A model generated the notes under the pieces. The model saw only the letters and a program-made list of their open reading frames with translations, searched no databases and was not told where the DNA came from. From Phycisphaerales bacterium (GTDB lineage Bacteria; Planctomycetota; Phycisphaerae; SM23-33): 15,141 bases of DNA. Below are positions 7,619-14,165 of this stretch, piece by piece. Position 1 is the stretch's first letter; every line of letters starts with the position of its first letter. The position numbers and the translations under genes were made by a program. The stretch spans positions 1 to 15,141 of the forward strand of contig PMYM01000143.1 of assembly GCA_003171235.1 (NCBI GenBank). Direction: 5' to 3'.

Positions 7619-7739
7619 AAAATGGGGACATTCAACTTTATCTTGCGGGGGGCCTGGCCGGAGCGATGGGCCTGCACTCCACGCTCCGCCCGCCCAGGCG
7701 ACCAAGAAAAGAGACGGAAAAGTAAATGTCCCCGTTTTT
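7619..7739. mobile_element. Small inverted-repeat element (MITE- or REP-like)
   Basis: Near-inverted arms of about 20 nt bound a 120-nt segment between the helicase and the glycosidase genes. The left arm is AAAATGGGGACATTCAACTT (7619-7638). The right arm is the imperfect reverse complement, AAAAGTAAATGTCCCCGTTT (7718-7737). The interior holds shorter complementary stretches (GGAGCG with CGCTCC, CCTGG with CCAGG), so the whole unit can fold into one long stem. GGGGACATT-type ends of this kind are familiar from REP/RAYT-associated repeats in environmental bacteria. No transposase is present here. Confidence 0.5.
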
Positions 7740-7754
7740 CCCGGCCGCTTCCGA

Positions 7755-9377
7755 TCAGTTAGAGGGTTTCTGGTTCTTGGCGAACCACTCCAGCAGGAGT
7801 TTCTTTCGGCTGGTGGGCTGGGTCGCGGGGTGGCTGTCCTTTGGGTCGCTGCCGTGCTCGACGCTCCAGCCGTCCCACTCGCGGTAGGCGTGGTAAGACC
7901 AGTCCCACCCGTACTCCTCGAAGAGTTCGATGCAATCGCGCAGGTAGTTGGCGGCGCTTTCGCCGGGGGCCCAGCGTATGGCGCTGAATTCGCCCACGTA
8001 GATGTGCACGTTGCAAGACAGTTGGAAGTCCCGCACCGGCTGCAGGTGCCGCCGCAAAGCCTGCTTATCGTACTTCTGGCCGTTGATCTCGCCCGGATAG
8101 CTCACCCCGACCGGCGAGCCGCTTACGCCTTGATGGGTGAACTGTCCCGGCCAGTACATGTGCACCTGGTAGACGACGTTTGGCACGTCCACGGGTTTGA
8201 GGTAGGCGAAGCCTTCGGCGGAGTCCCATTGAACGGCCTCGATGAAGATCGGCGTCGTGGGGTCGATCGCTCGGATGGCCTTGGCCGCCCGCACCTGCGC
8301 CCCCAGGTAATCGCCCAGGCCCTCGGGCGAGGGCTCGTTCTGGATCGGCTCGTTGACCAGGTCGTAGCCCCACACCGCTGCGTGACCCTTGTAGCGACGA
8401 GCGAGCTTCTCCCAGAGCTCCACGAAATGGTCCTGGTACTTGGGCTCGTGGAAGATAGCCAGGTCGTTGTTGTCGAGCCGCCCGCCGGGCGGCGTATGCA
8501 GGTCGATCACGACCTTGATGCCATTCCTGTGGCTGGATTCCAGGGCCTTGTCCAACTCGTCCAGTTTGCCCTCGAACCAGCGGTCGTAATCCGCCAGGTC
8601 GCGGTCGGTGCCTATCTTGCCCTGATTGCGCTGTATCTGCCATCGCATCAGGTTGGCCTTCCAGTCCTGGCCCAGCACCCGAAGGTCATCCTCGCTAAAA
8701 ATCGTGGGAGACATCACGCCTCGAAGGCGCGGCAGGTCATGCCCGCGAAAGGCCGGCCCGAGATTGGCCCGCGGCGCGGGCCGGGGCCCCGGCACAAAAA
8801 GCACCCCGACCTGCACGTCGTCGAACCAGACGCTTCCGCTGCTTTCCTGCAGGCCCAAATTGAGCGTCCCGGTGGTCGCGTCGGCTGGGATGGTGGCGCT
8901 GAAGGCGACCTTCTTCCAATCGAAGCTGCCGTACACGTTGTTCTGGTTGGCCCAATGGGGCCCCGTACCCGGCGTGGCAAATTGCAGCATGTACTTGACG
9001 CCGTTGTAGGGGTGGGGCGGCTTGCTGACGCCCTCGGCCTTGGCCTGGCAGGTGAGGTATAACAGGCAGCCGCGGAAAGGCGCCAGATCAATGGTCCGCC
9101 GGATCATACGCTCGCGCGAGGCTTCCTCCGCTGGAACCTTCACGCGAAGCGCACGGTGCCCCGTCTCGCCAACCCACTCGGCAAATGGAGCCTGCGACCA
9201 GGCCTTCATCTCGGCAGGGTCGCTGAAGTCGGCCTGGAAGACGATTTCGCCGGCCCTTGTCGCGACGGCACGGCCTGAAGCGGGAGCCGAGGCGGGGCTC
9301 GAGGGCGGGGCCGCCTGGATAGCGATCAACCAGGCCAAGATCAGGCACAACACCAGGCAAGCGAAAGTCTGTCGCAT
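7755..9377 (-). CDS. Secreted glycoside hydrolase, GH5 (cellulase) type
   Basis: A 540-aa exported enzyme. Residues 1-23 are a signal peptide (MRQTFACLVLCLILAWLIAI), followed by an Ala/Ser/Pro linker. Residues 45-195 form a beta-sandwich like carbohydrate-binding modules, ending in VWFDDVQV. Residues 215-535 are a TIM-barrel hydrolase: VVIDLHTPPGG (289-299), the acid/base E343 in GYDLVNEP, HMY (406-408), and the nucleophile E463 in IYVGEFSA. These two glutamates define clan GH-A; the LVNEP pattern fits GH5. The polysaccharide cannot be stated. The start at 9377 is set by AAGGAAGG and the signal peptide; the frame stays open 86 codons upstream without such support. Confidence 0.9.
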   Translation of the reverse strand: MRQTFACLVLCLILAWLIAIQAAPPSSPASAPASGRAVATRAGEIVFQADFSDPAEMKAWSQAPFAEWVGETGHRALRVKVPAEEASRERMIRRTIDLAPFRGCLLYLTCQAKAEGVSKPPHPYNGVKYMLQFATPGTGPHWANQNNVYGSFDWKKVAFSATIPADATTGTLNLGLQESSGSVWFDDVQVGVLFVPGPRPAPRANLGPAFRGHDLPRLRGVMSPTIFSEDDLRVLGQDWKANLMRWQIQRNQGKIGTDRDLADYDRWFEGKLDELDKALESSHRNGIKVVIDLHTPPGGRLDNNDLAIFHEPKYQDHFVELWEKLARRYKGHAAVWGYDLVNEPIQNEPSPEGLGDYLGAQVRAAKAIRAIDPTTPIFIEAVQWDSAEGFAYLKPVDVPNVVYQVHMYWPGQFTHQGVSGSPVGVSYPGEINGQKYDKQALRRHLQPVRDFQLSCNVHIYVGEFSAIRWAPGESAANYLRDCIELFEEYGWDWSYHAYREWDGWSVEHGSDPKDSHPATQPTSRKKLLLEWFAKNQKPSN

Positions 9378-9404
9378 GAGAGGCCTTCCTTCGTATGGCC
9401 CGCA

Positions 9405-9486
9405 GGCAGTATGCCGCAATCTTAGCTCCTCACAACCGGCCAACCAAGAGGGATGAGGGCATAGACGCAGTATCGTATCATACTGC
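9405..9486. promoter_or_regulatory. GCAGTAT repeats upstream of the glycosidase gene
   Basis: GCAGTAT occurs at 9405-9411 and 9467-9473, with its reverse complement ATACTGC at 9480-9486. The last two form a 7-bp inverted repeat around a 6-nt spacer. They lie 28 to 109 nt upstream of the glycosidase start, where an operator would be expected. No regulator gene for it is identified. Confidence 0.35.
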
Positions 9487-9635
9487 ATTCCTCTATCGAA
9501 CCAACTTTGGCCTTTCCATCTGAGTCCTTGCACGGAAGGTAGTCCAAGGGAGGGATTCGCTGGCAAGTCCAGAGCAAGACCACCGGGGTCAGAGGCCAGC
9601 ATCTCGGCGACAGGTGTAAATCCGTGCGGTTCCAA

Positions 9636-10001
9636 CTAATCACAACGGATAGGGTGCTTCTGAGAGCGGACTTGTATCCAGTTAAGGAACCATCGGTAGT
9701 CGGCCACGTTGTCATCAGCCAGCAACTCAATGCCTAGGAGATTGCCTTCCGGCAACACCCGCTGCCATTTCATAATTCCCAACAGGTTGACCCTCTTCTC
9801 TCCTGGGCTTGAGCCGTCGCGGGGAAGGGCAAACCGAACCCTGACGAGCTTCCCACGTGTAAAACAGCCTTGGGTGAACATGGCCAGACCGCTCTTGGAG
9901 ACGTTGATGAGGCGGCCGGTAAATCGGGCCGGCGTCCCCTCCGGGGACTCCACTGCAACTTGCGTCCCAAAGAACACTCGGTCGTGACGACGAGGTTTCA
10001 C
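9636..10001 (-). CDS. PilZ-domain protein (likely c-di-GMP binding)
   Basis: A 121-aa stand-alone PilZ domain. The two c-di-GMP-binding motifs are present: R4-x-x-x-R8 (RRHDR) and N33-x-S35-x-x-G38 (NVSKSG, the D/N-x-S-x-x-G motif). The sandwich continues through LVRVRFALP and NLLGIELL. Such proteins transmit the second-messenger level to motility, attachment or exopolysaccharide targets; the partner is unknown. The start codon is GTG at 10001, with GGGGAAA upstream; a stop lies seven codons above in frame and no in-frame ATG is available, so GTG is well supported. The gene lies 258 nt upstream of the glycosidase on the same strand; the gap makes a shared transcript possible but not shown. 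Confidence 0.87.
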   Translation of the reverse strand: MKPRRHDRVFFGTQVAVESPEGTPARFTGRLINVSKSGLAMFTQGCFTRGKLVRVRFALPRDGSSPGEKRVNLLGIMKWQRVLPEGNLLGIELLADDNVADYRWFLNWIQVRSQKHPIRCD

Positions 10002-10098
10002 GGCATTTCCCCAAGCATGTCAGATTCTTGTTTCTATCGGCACTACCTGGGCCGAACTTGTGGAATAGCGCTGGCGGCAAGTCTTTGATGCCTCGGGC

Positions 10099-10200
10099 CT
10101 AAGGGCCAAGGTAATGGTCCTGGCCGTCCAACCTGACGATGGTCTGGCCAGAAGCTTTGTGACGGCAGTACGCGGGGAGACGGTTCTTGATTCGGGGCAT
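10099..10200 (-). pseudogene. N-terminal remnant of a phage-type tyrosine integrase
   Basis: The frame reads 33 residues starting MPRIKNRLPAYCRHKASGQ and ending in VRLDGQDHYLGP before a TAG. This is the characteristic start of planctomycete integrases, where 'Y-LGP' is normally followed by a long core-binding and catalytic region. Here nothing recognisable follows, so it is a stump. AAGGAA sits before the ATG, so a genuine gene start is preserved. It points left, away from the WYL gene. It marks the left edge of the accessory island. Confidence 0.75.
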
Positions 10201-10474
10201 GTGCAGTTCCTTGTCCTGCGGCTATCTCCGTAACTACAGAGCTAACCGGGACTTTCAGGCCGCACTGCTCCATAAGAGTCCCTAACAAAATGCCCCGTGG
10301 GGTAGATCGCCTCAGGGTTATCGGCCAGGAGCAGTCAATTGCCGGCCGGAGGACTCTTCATGTTGGCCAGCATGTACAGCGGCCGGGATCGCGGCGACCT
10401 CCTGCCGCCAGCAGGTGGGGGAAGGATGACCGGCCCTCTTGCCTTCCCGCGAAATTCCTTGAGAATTCTTGAAG
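10201..10474. other. Gene-free stretch between integrase stump and operator
   Basis: No supported gene. The first part is the old integrase leader with its ribosome site. The middle (about 10290-10440) can be read open in several frames but has no recognisable protein or ribosome site. Near its right end AATTCCTTGA (10453) and AATTCTTGA (10464) form a short direct repeat just ahead of the operator. Confidence 0.4.
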
Positions 10475-10498
10475 GTGTGACAGCATGTGTCACACTAT
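10469..10498 (+). promoter_or_regulatory. Possible promoter of the WYL-AAA-UDG-like operon
   Basis: TTGAAG (10469-10474) and CACTAT (10493-10498) are 18 nt apart. The -10 match is poor (three of six). The perfect inverted repeat 10475-10495 lies almost exactly between them, which would make the site repressible. Confidence 0.3.
10475..10495. promoter_or_regulatory. Perfect inverted repeat, likely WYL-regulator operator
   Basis: Arms GTGTGACA (10475-10482) and TGTCACAC (10488-10495) are exact reverse complements around the 5-nt spacer GCATG. The centre is about 54 nt upstream of the WYL gene ATG. A dimeric winged-helix WYL protein is expected to bind such a palindrome, as BrxR and CapW do at their own promoters. 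That the product of the next gene binds here is inference. Confidence 0.65.
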
Positions 10499-10538
10499 TG
10501 GGACTATCTTGGGAACAGACGCAGGTGAAGGAACAACC

Positions 10539-11573
10539 ATGACTACGCATAAGACATCCAGGCGCAAGGCCGGGTGTAACGAAAACGACAAGGGTTACTC
10601 CAAGTTCCGCACGCGGTGGCGGCATGTGCTGCTGATCGACCAGCAGATCCGGGCCGGAGTGGCCCCTAACTGCACCAAACTTGCCCAAGAACTTGAGGTG
10701 AGCCGCCGTACAATCCTGCGTGACATCGATTTCATGAAGTACGACCTGGGCGCACCTCTGGACTACGACCCCAAGAAAGGCGGTTACGTCTACACGGAGC
10801 CCAATTGGGTCATGCCCAGCCTGCGTATCAGCGAGGGGGAGCTCTTCACCTTGATGGTGGCCGAGAAGGCCCTGGAAGCCTATTCCGGAACGCCCTGGGT
10901 CTCGCGATTGCGGCAAGTCTTCAGCCGGATGGTAGCCTCGCTGCCGGATCGGATCGAGGTTGCCCCCCAGGAACTCCTTTCCCGGGTGAGCTTTGATGCG
11001 GGTGGCTCGGCTGAGGTCGATCCAGCCGTTCTGGAAGCCATCGCCAAGGCGGTGGGGCAGAATCTGACCGTTGACTTCAACTACTGTCGCCTTGGGGCAG
11101 ATGAATCTCGCGCTTACAAGGTTGATCCTTATGTGCTTCGACGCATGCAGGGAACTTGGTACTTGGCGGGTCGAGATCGTCGTAGCGGTCACATCCCCCT
11201 TTTCAGCCTCTCCCGCATGCGACAGGTCACCCTGACAGAACAGGCCTTCGACTACGCCAGCAGCGGCTTTGACCCCCAAGCCTACTTCGCCACGACGTTT
11301 GGCACTTACCAGACCTTCCAATGCCATCATGTCGTCATCGAATTCTCCGGCTTCGCAGCCAAACTGGTTCGGGAACGCCACTGGCACGAATCGCAAAAGT
11401 TTACTGACCTGCCCGATGGCCGTTTGCAGCTTGAGTTGGACATATCGCACCTGGACGACGTCTGGCCGTGGGTGCTGTCCTGGGGCAGGAACGCCAAGGT
11501 AATCGCCCCCAAGGAACTGGCGAAGACCGTGGCCGATCACGCTGCTGGAATTACCGGGCACTATTCAAAGTAA
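10539..11573 (+). CDS. WYL-domain transcriptional regulator (HTH-WYL-WCX)
   Basis: A 344-aa DNA-binding regulator. Residues 25-90 form a winged helix of the DeoR/HTH_11 kind: TKLAQELEVSRRTILRDIDF (46-65) is helix-turn-helix, and PLDYDPKKGGYVYTEPNW is the wing. The WYL domain (about 163-232) carries KVDPYVLRRMQGTWYLAGRD, with W207-Y208-L209, and the following FSLSRM. The C-terminal part (260-335) fits a WCX domain. WYL domains sense nucleic-acid or nucleotide ligands, and BrxR and CapW use this layout to repress phage-defence operons. ATG 10539 has AAGGAA upstream; an earlier in-frame ATG at 10485 falls inside the operator. The AAA gene follows after 30 nt. Confidence 0.88.
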   Translation: MTTHKTSRRKAGCNENDKGYSKFRTRWRHVLLIDQQIRAGVAPNCTKLAQELEVSRRTILRDIDFMKYDLGAPLDYDPKKGGYVYTEPNWVMPSLRISEGELFTLMVAEKALEAYSGTPWVSRLRQVFSRMVASLPDRIEVAPQELLSRVSFDAGGSAEVDPAVLEAIAKAVGQNLTVDFNYCRLGADESRAYKVDPYVLRRMQGTWYLAGRDRRSGHIPLFSLSRMRQVTLTEQAFDYASSGFDPQAYFATTFGTYQTFQCHHVVIEFSGFAAKLVRERHWHESQKFTDLPDGRLQLELDISHLDDVWPWVLSWGRNAKVIAPKELAKTVADHAAGITGHYSK

Positions 11574-11603
11574 AACACCCGGGGCCCAATAGGAGACTCC
11601 CCA

Positions 11604-13019
11604 ATGTCACCAACGGGATGGTATCGACGGAGAACGGCGATTCGTGGCGTAGAAGGCGAGGCTGCTCACCAGAGGCCCACGGATGAAGCCCTGGTTGACA
11701 CCGACCTGACGCCGGAGGCTAAAGCCGCCGCTCATGCCGCTGCTTTGTCGCTGCTGGAACCCAGCGTCCGCCGGGCATGCGCAGTCTTCCTCGGCCGGGA
11801 CAACTACGACAAGGTTGAATATGCTCAAGGGGAAGTAATCGCAAGCCTGTTCCTGGAGTGCCTGTCCGCCTTCGTCCGCCAACGCGGGGGGCGTATCACC
11901 TATGCAATTCGGCTCGGAGACCATGGCGAGGTACTTAACATCGTTCAGCACGCCGTCGAGGTCGCCGGGCAGTCGCGCCAGTTCCTTCGCGAGGGCTACC
12001 TGTTCATCCACTTCCCGAATGAACGGGTCGTCGTATCAGCCCTGGGGGCCCCGAACCCCGAGGAGATGCAAATCCTCATCGGCATCCGCTCCGATGCCTC
12101 CTCAACCACCTTCCATCGGCAATGGGAGGCATATGCCAGGGAGCACAACTACCTTCGCAACCAAGCGTTCTTTGCCGACGGCAAGATCATTGAGCGGAAG
12201 AAGGCGTACACCTGGGACGATATCCTCCTGCCCGAGGTTGCCAAGCGAATGATCTGCACCCATGTGGAGGGGTTCCTGAAGAACCGCCTTCGCCTCAAGA
12301 GGCTGGGCGTCAAGAGCCGGCGCGGCCTGATCCTCTCCGGCCCGCCTGGGACGGGCAAGACGCTGATGGGCAAGGTGTTGGCCGATATGCTGGACGTGTC
12401 GTTCCTGTGGGTTTCGCCCGGCCACGTATGCGTGCCCGTGGCCTTTGAACGAATCTGTTCCCTCGCCCGCTTCGTCGCACCGACCTGCCTCTTCCTGGAG
12501 GATCTGGATGTCTACGCCGAGGACCGGGATGTCCGCAGCTGGGCCGGCTTGGGTGAACTGATGAACCAATTGGACGGGGCCGTGGAGAATGAAGACATCG
12601 TCACCATCGCCACAACCAACCGCCTCGAGTTGATCGAGAAGGCCCTACGCAGCCGCCCCGGGCGGTTCGATCGGGTCGTGAAGATGGAGCCGATGGACGC
12701 ACCATGCCGCCGCCGGTTCCTGGGCAAGTTGCTGGCCAGAGCCGTTGTCGCGTCGGCGGACACGGGCTACCTGGTGGAGGCGACCGCGGAGTACACCGGT
12801 GCCCAGATTGAAGAATTGGCAAATACGCTGTACATTCTGGCAACTCAGGCGGAGAATGTCGCTGAGTGCACGCCCTCGGCCAGCGACGGCAAGGACACCG
12901 GGCAGGTCCAGGATGCGGTTGAAGGACGCGGCATCTCCATAACAAGACAACTCATCGATGCGGCCGTGGCAGAGGTGCAGGTCGACCGCAAGGCAAGATT
13001 GGGATTTCACGCAGCATAG
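11604..13019 (+). CDS. AAA+ ATPase with unassigned N-terminal domain
   Basis: A 471-aa protein. Residues 1-200 match no family I recognise; they are mixed alpha/beta and include GYLFIHFPNERVVVSALGAP. An AAA+ module follows: YTWDDILLP (202-210), Walker A GPPGTGKT (246-253), Walker B CLFLEDLD (295-302), sensor 1 TIATTNR with N339, and the arginine-finger segment RSRPGRFDRV (349-358). Walker B reads E-D where D-E is usual, as in BCS1-like proteins. The lid runs to about 410. The family threads or remodels protein or nucleic-acid targets. AGGAGA precedes the ATG, 30 nt after the WYL gene. The C-terminal 40 residues look variable. The partner is probably the next gene, 13 nt away. Confidence 0.87.
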   Translation: MSPTGWYRRRTAIRGVEGEAAHQRPTDEALVDTDLTPEAKAAAHAAALSLLEPSVRRACAVFLGRDNYDKVEYAQGEVIASLFLECLSAFVRQRGGRITYAIRLGDHGEVLNIVQHAVEVAGQSRQFLREGYLFIHFPNERVVVSALGAPNPEEMQILIGIRSDASSTTFHRQWEAYAREHNYLRNQAFFADGKIIERKKAYTWDDILLPEVAKRMICTHVEGFLKNRLRLKRLGVKSRRGLILSGPPGTGKTLMGKVLADMLDVSFLWVSPGHVCVPVAFERICSLARFVAPTCLFLEDLDVYAEDRDVRSWAGLGELMNQLDGAVENEDIVTIATTNRLELIEKALRSRPGRFDRVVKMEPMDAPCRRRFLGKLLARAVVASADTGYLVEATAEYTGAQIEELANTLYILATQAENVAECTPSASDGKDTGQVQDAVEGRGISITRQLIDAAVAEVQVDRKARLGFHAA

Positions 13020-13032
13020 GAGAGTTACCGCT

Positions 13033-13734
13033 ATGTCAGACATCTGGCAGAATTGGAAAGACCGATATCAGAAGGCGGGTGTGGAACTCGGCAACTTCTG
13101 GACGGACGGCATCATTGATGGCGACGCTTACGCCAAAGAGAAAACCAAATTACTCTTCGTTCTGAGAGAAGCGAACGCCCCAAAAGATAGCGGGGACTTA
13201 TGTGACATCCTGCGAAGACGATTTCCGTCTTCCATGTGGTTCGCGCTGGCAAGATGGGCGGCGGGGTTCCATGAGGGTTTCCCTCCGTACGCGGAGATTA
13301 AGCGAAGGAAAAATCAAGATCTGCATGAATTGCTGCCTCGAGTCGCTGTCATGAACCTCAAGAAGGTTGGTGGGGGGGCCAAGTCGGATGGGAGGGTCAT
13401 CAATGCGTTCGCTTACATAGCCAGGGATCTGTTGGTGCGTCAGATTCAGGAGATCCGTCCCAATATTGTCGTGGCATGCGGAGTTTTCGACACATTGATA
13501 TGGTTGCTAGACCTGGACGCGACGCCCAGCGGAGTCAAGGGATACAAACCTGCGAGGGAAAGGAATTCCGGCTTCTGGGTAATCCCCTGGAGGCACCCCA
13601 GCCGCGCCGGGGCAGGCCACTACGGCGACCTGCGCGATAGAGTTAAAGGTTGCTCGGAGCTTTCAAAGCTGTTGCCAAGTGAGCCCACGGTCAAGATGGG
13701 GGCTCCAACGACTGATGCTGCCCCACCTTCATAA
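13033..13734 (+). CDS. Uracil-DNA-glycosylase-superfamily-like protein
   Basis: A 233-aa protein with features of the UDG fold: a first strand and loop KLLFVLREANAPKD (39-52) in place of the usual 'FVGEAPG' motif, a middle VAVMNLKK (104-111) strand, IRPNIVVACGVFDTL (141-155), and a late WVIPWRHPSRAG (182-193) that matches the C-terminal H-P-S motif. Whether it cleaves a base, or only binds a modified or unpaired one, cannot be told; the first loop is divergent. The ribosome site AGGAGAG overlaps the AAA stop codon, so translation is probably coupled. Codon use is visibly less GC-rich than in the flanking genes. The last 15 codons lie antisense over an integrase remnant, so the tail may be acquired. 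Confidence 0.72.
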   Translation: MSDIWQNWKDRYQKAGVELGNFWTDGIIDGDAYAKEKTKLLFVLREANAPKDSGDLCDILRRRFPSSMWFALARWAAGFHEGFPPYAEIKRRKNQDLHELLPRVAVMNLKKVGGGAKSDGRVINAFAYIARDLLVRQIQEIRPNIVVACGVFDTLIWLLDLDATPSGVKGYKPARERNSGFWVIPWRHPSRAGAGHYGDLRDRVKGCSELSKLLPSEPTVKMGAPTTDAAPPS

Positions 13735-13870
13735 TCGCCTGGATAGCCTCTTGCTCGTCTTTCTTAGCGTAGATTTCGGTAACTACGGCGATGTAGTGGC
13801 ACCCAAGATGATGCGGGTGTAAGGGCGGAGCAAACCCGTGGCGCGTGGCGGGTTACGATATGACTTTCCA
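13691..13870 (-). pseudogene. C-terminal remnant of a tyrosine integrase, frameshifted
   Basis: Three pieces of a tyrosine recombinase C-terminus appear in different frames. Reading down the minus strand, TRHAPR (about 13836-13853) resembles the L-R-H-A-x-A-T box II. Next comes RIILG, one frame over. Last is CHYIAVVTEIYAKKDEQEAI, with the nucleophile Tyr codon at 13769-13771, running on as QAIMKVG to a TGA at 13691. The distance from box II to the tyrosine is shorter than usual, so there is at least one deletion besides the frame changes. It overlaps the 3' end of the UDG-like gene on the other strand. The upstream limit is uncertain. Confidence 0.65.
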
Positions 13871-13964
13871 TCCCTAGAATTCTGGGCAACATAACCCCAG
13901 ATTCGCGGGGTTTGAATCCGGCCCCCGCTAAAGTCATGTCATCGGGGGGCGGTCTCCGTTGAAA

Positions 13965-14036
13965 AGCGGGCGATGGGGCTCGAACCCACAACAGCCAGCT
14001 TGGAAGGCTGGCGCTCTACCATTGAGCTACGCCCGC
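13965..14036 (-). tRNA. tRNA-Gly(TCC)
   Basis: The minus strand gives a full cloverleaf of 72 nt: acceptor GCGGGCG paired with CGCCCGC, a D arm GCTC/GAGC, an anticodon stem CCAGC/GCTGG enclosing CTTCCAA (anticodon TCC), a T arm around TTCGAGC, and discriminator U. CCA is not encoded. It lies directly beside the integrase remnant, with its 3' end facing the island. Confidence 0.96.
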
Positions 14037-14046
14037 GATTGAAGGC

Positions 14047-14075
14047 ATTCTAATGCGGCAGGGGGCATCCGGCAA
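14047..14075 (-). promoter_or_regulatory. Promoter of tRNA-Gly
   Basis: On the minus strand TTGCCG (14075-14070) and TAGAAT (14052-14047) are 17 nt apart, and the -10 box ends ten bases before the tRNA. Matches to consensus are four and five of six. Confidence 0.6.
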
Positions 14076-14165
14076 GGGCGGCGGCAAACAATGGGATGAA
14101 TCGGATTTCCAGGGGCGTCCTCGCCAGCCAACCCTTCTATCGGCTTTTGTCAGTGCCGGCGTCGG

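Larger units (their letters stand above)
10099..13965. mobile_element. Probable integrated island next to tRNA-Gly
   Basis: The segment is bounded by integrase remnants at both ends and abuts the 3' end of tRNA-Gly, a common integration site. It holds three plus-strand genes with a distinct functional theme and no housekeeping gene. I could not find a clear repeat of the tRNA 3' end at the left edge, so the exact att sites are not defined and the left limit is approximate. Confidence 0.5.

Noticed and set aside
7518..9062. Plus-strand open frame of 514 codons
   Set aside because: It is antisense to the glycosidase, which has a signal peptide, catalytic glutamates and a ribosome site. The shadow has none of these.
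10335..11561. Minus-strand open frame of 408 codons over the WYL gene
   Set aside because: The plus strand carries a clear HTH-WYL protein with an operator and a ribosome site; the reverse frame has no domain.
10099..13870. One integrase gene simply interrupted by insertion of the three-gene operon
   Set aside because: The N- and C-terminal pieces are on the same strand but in the wrong order for a simple interruption.
13895..13932. Possible tRNA 3'-end duplicate (GGGGTTTGAATCCGGCCCCCGC) as an attachment site
   Set aside because: The first part vaguely resembles a T arm, but the stems do not pair and it does not match the neighbouring tRNA-Gly 3' end.
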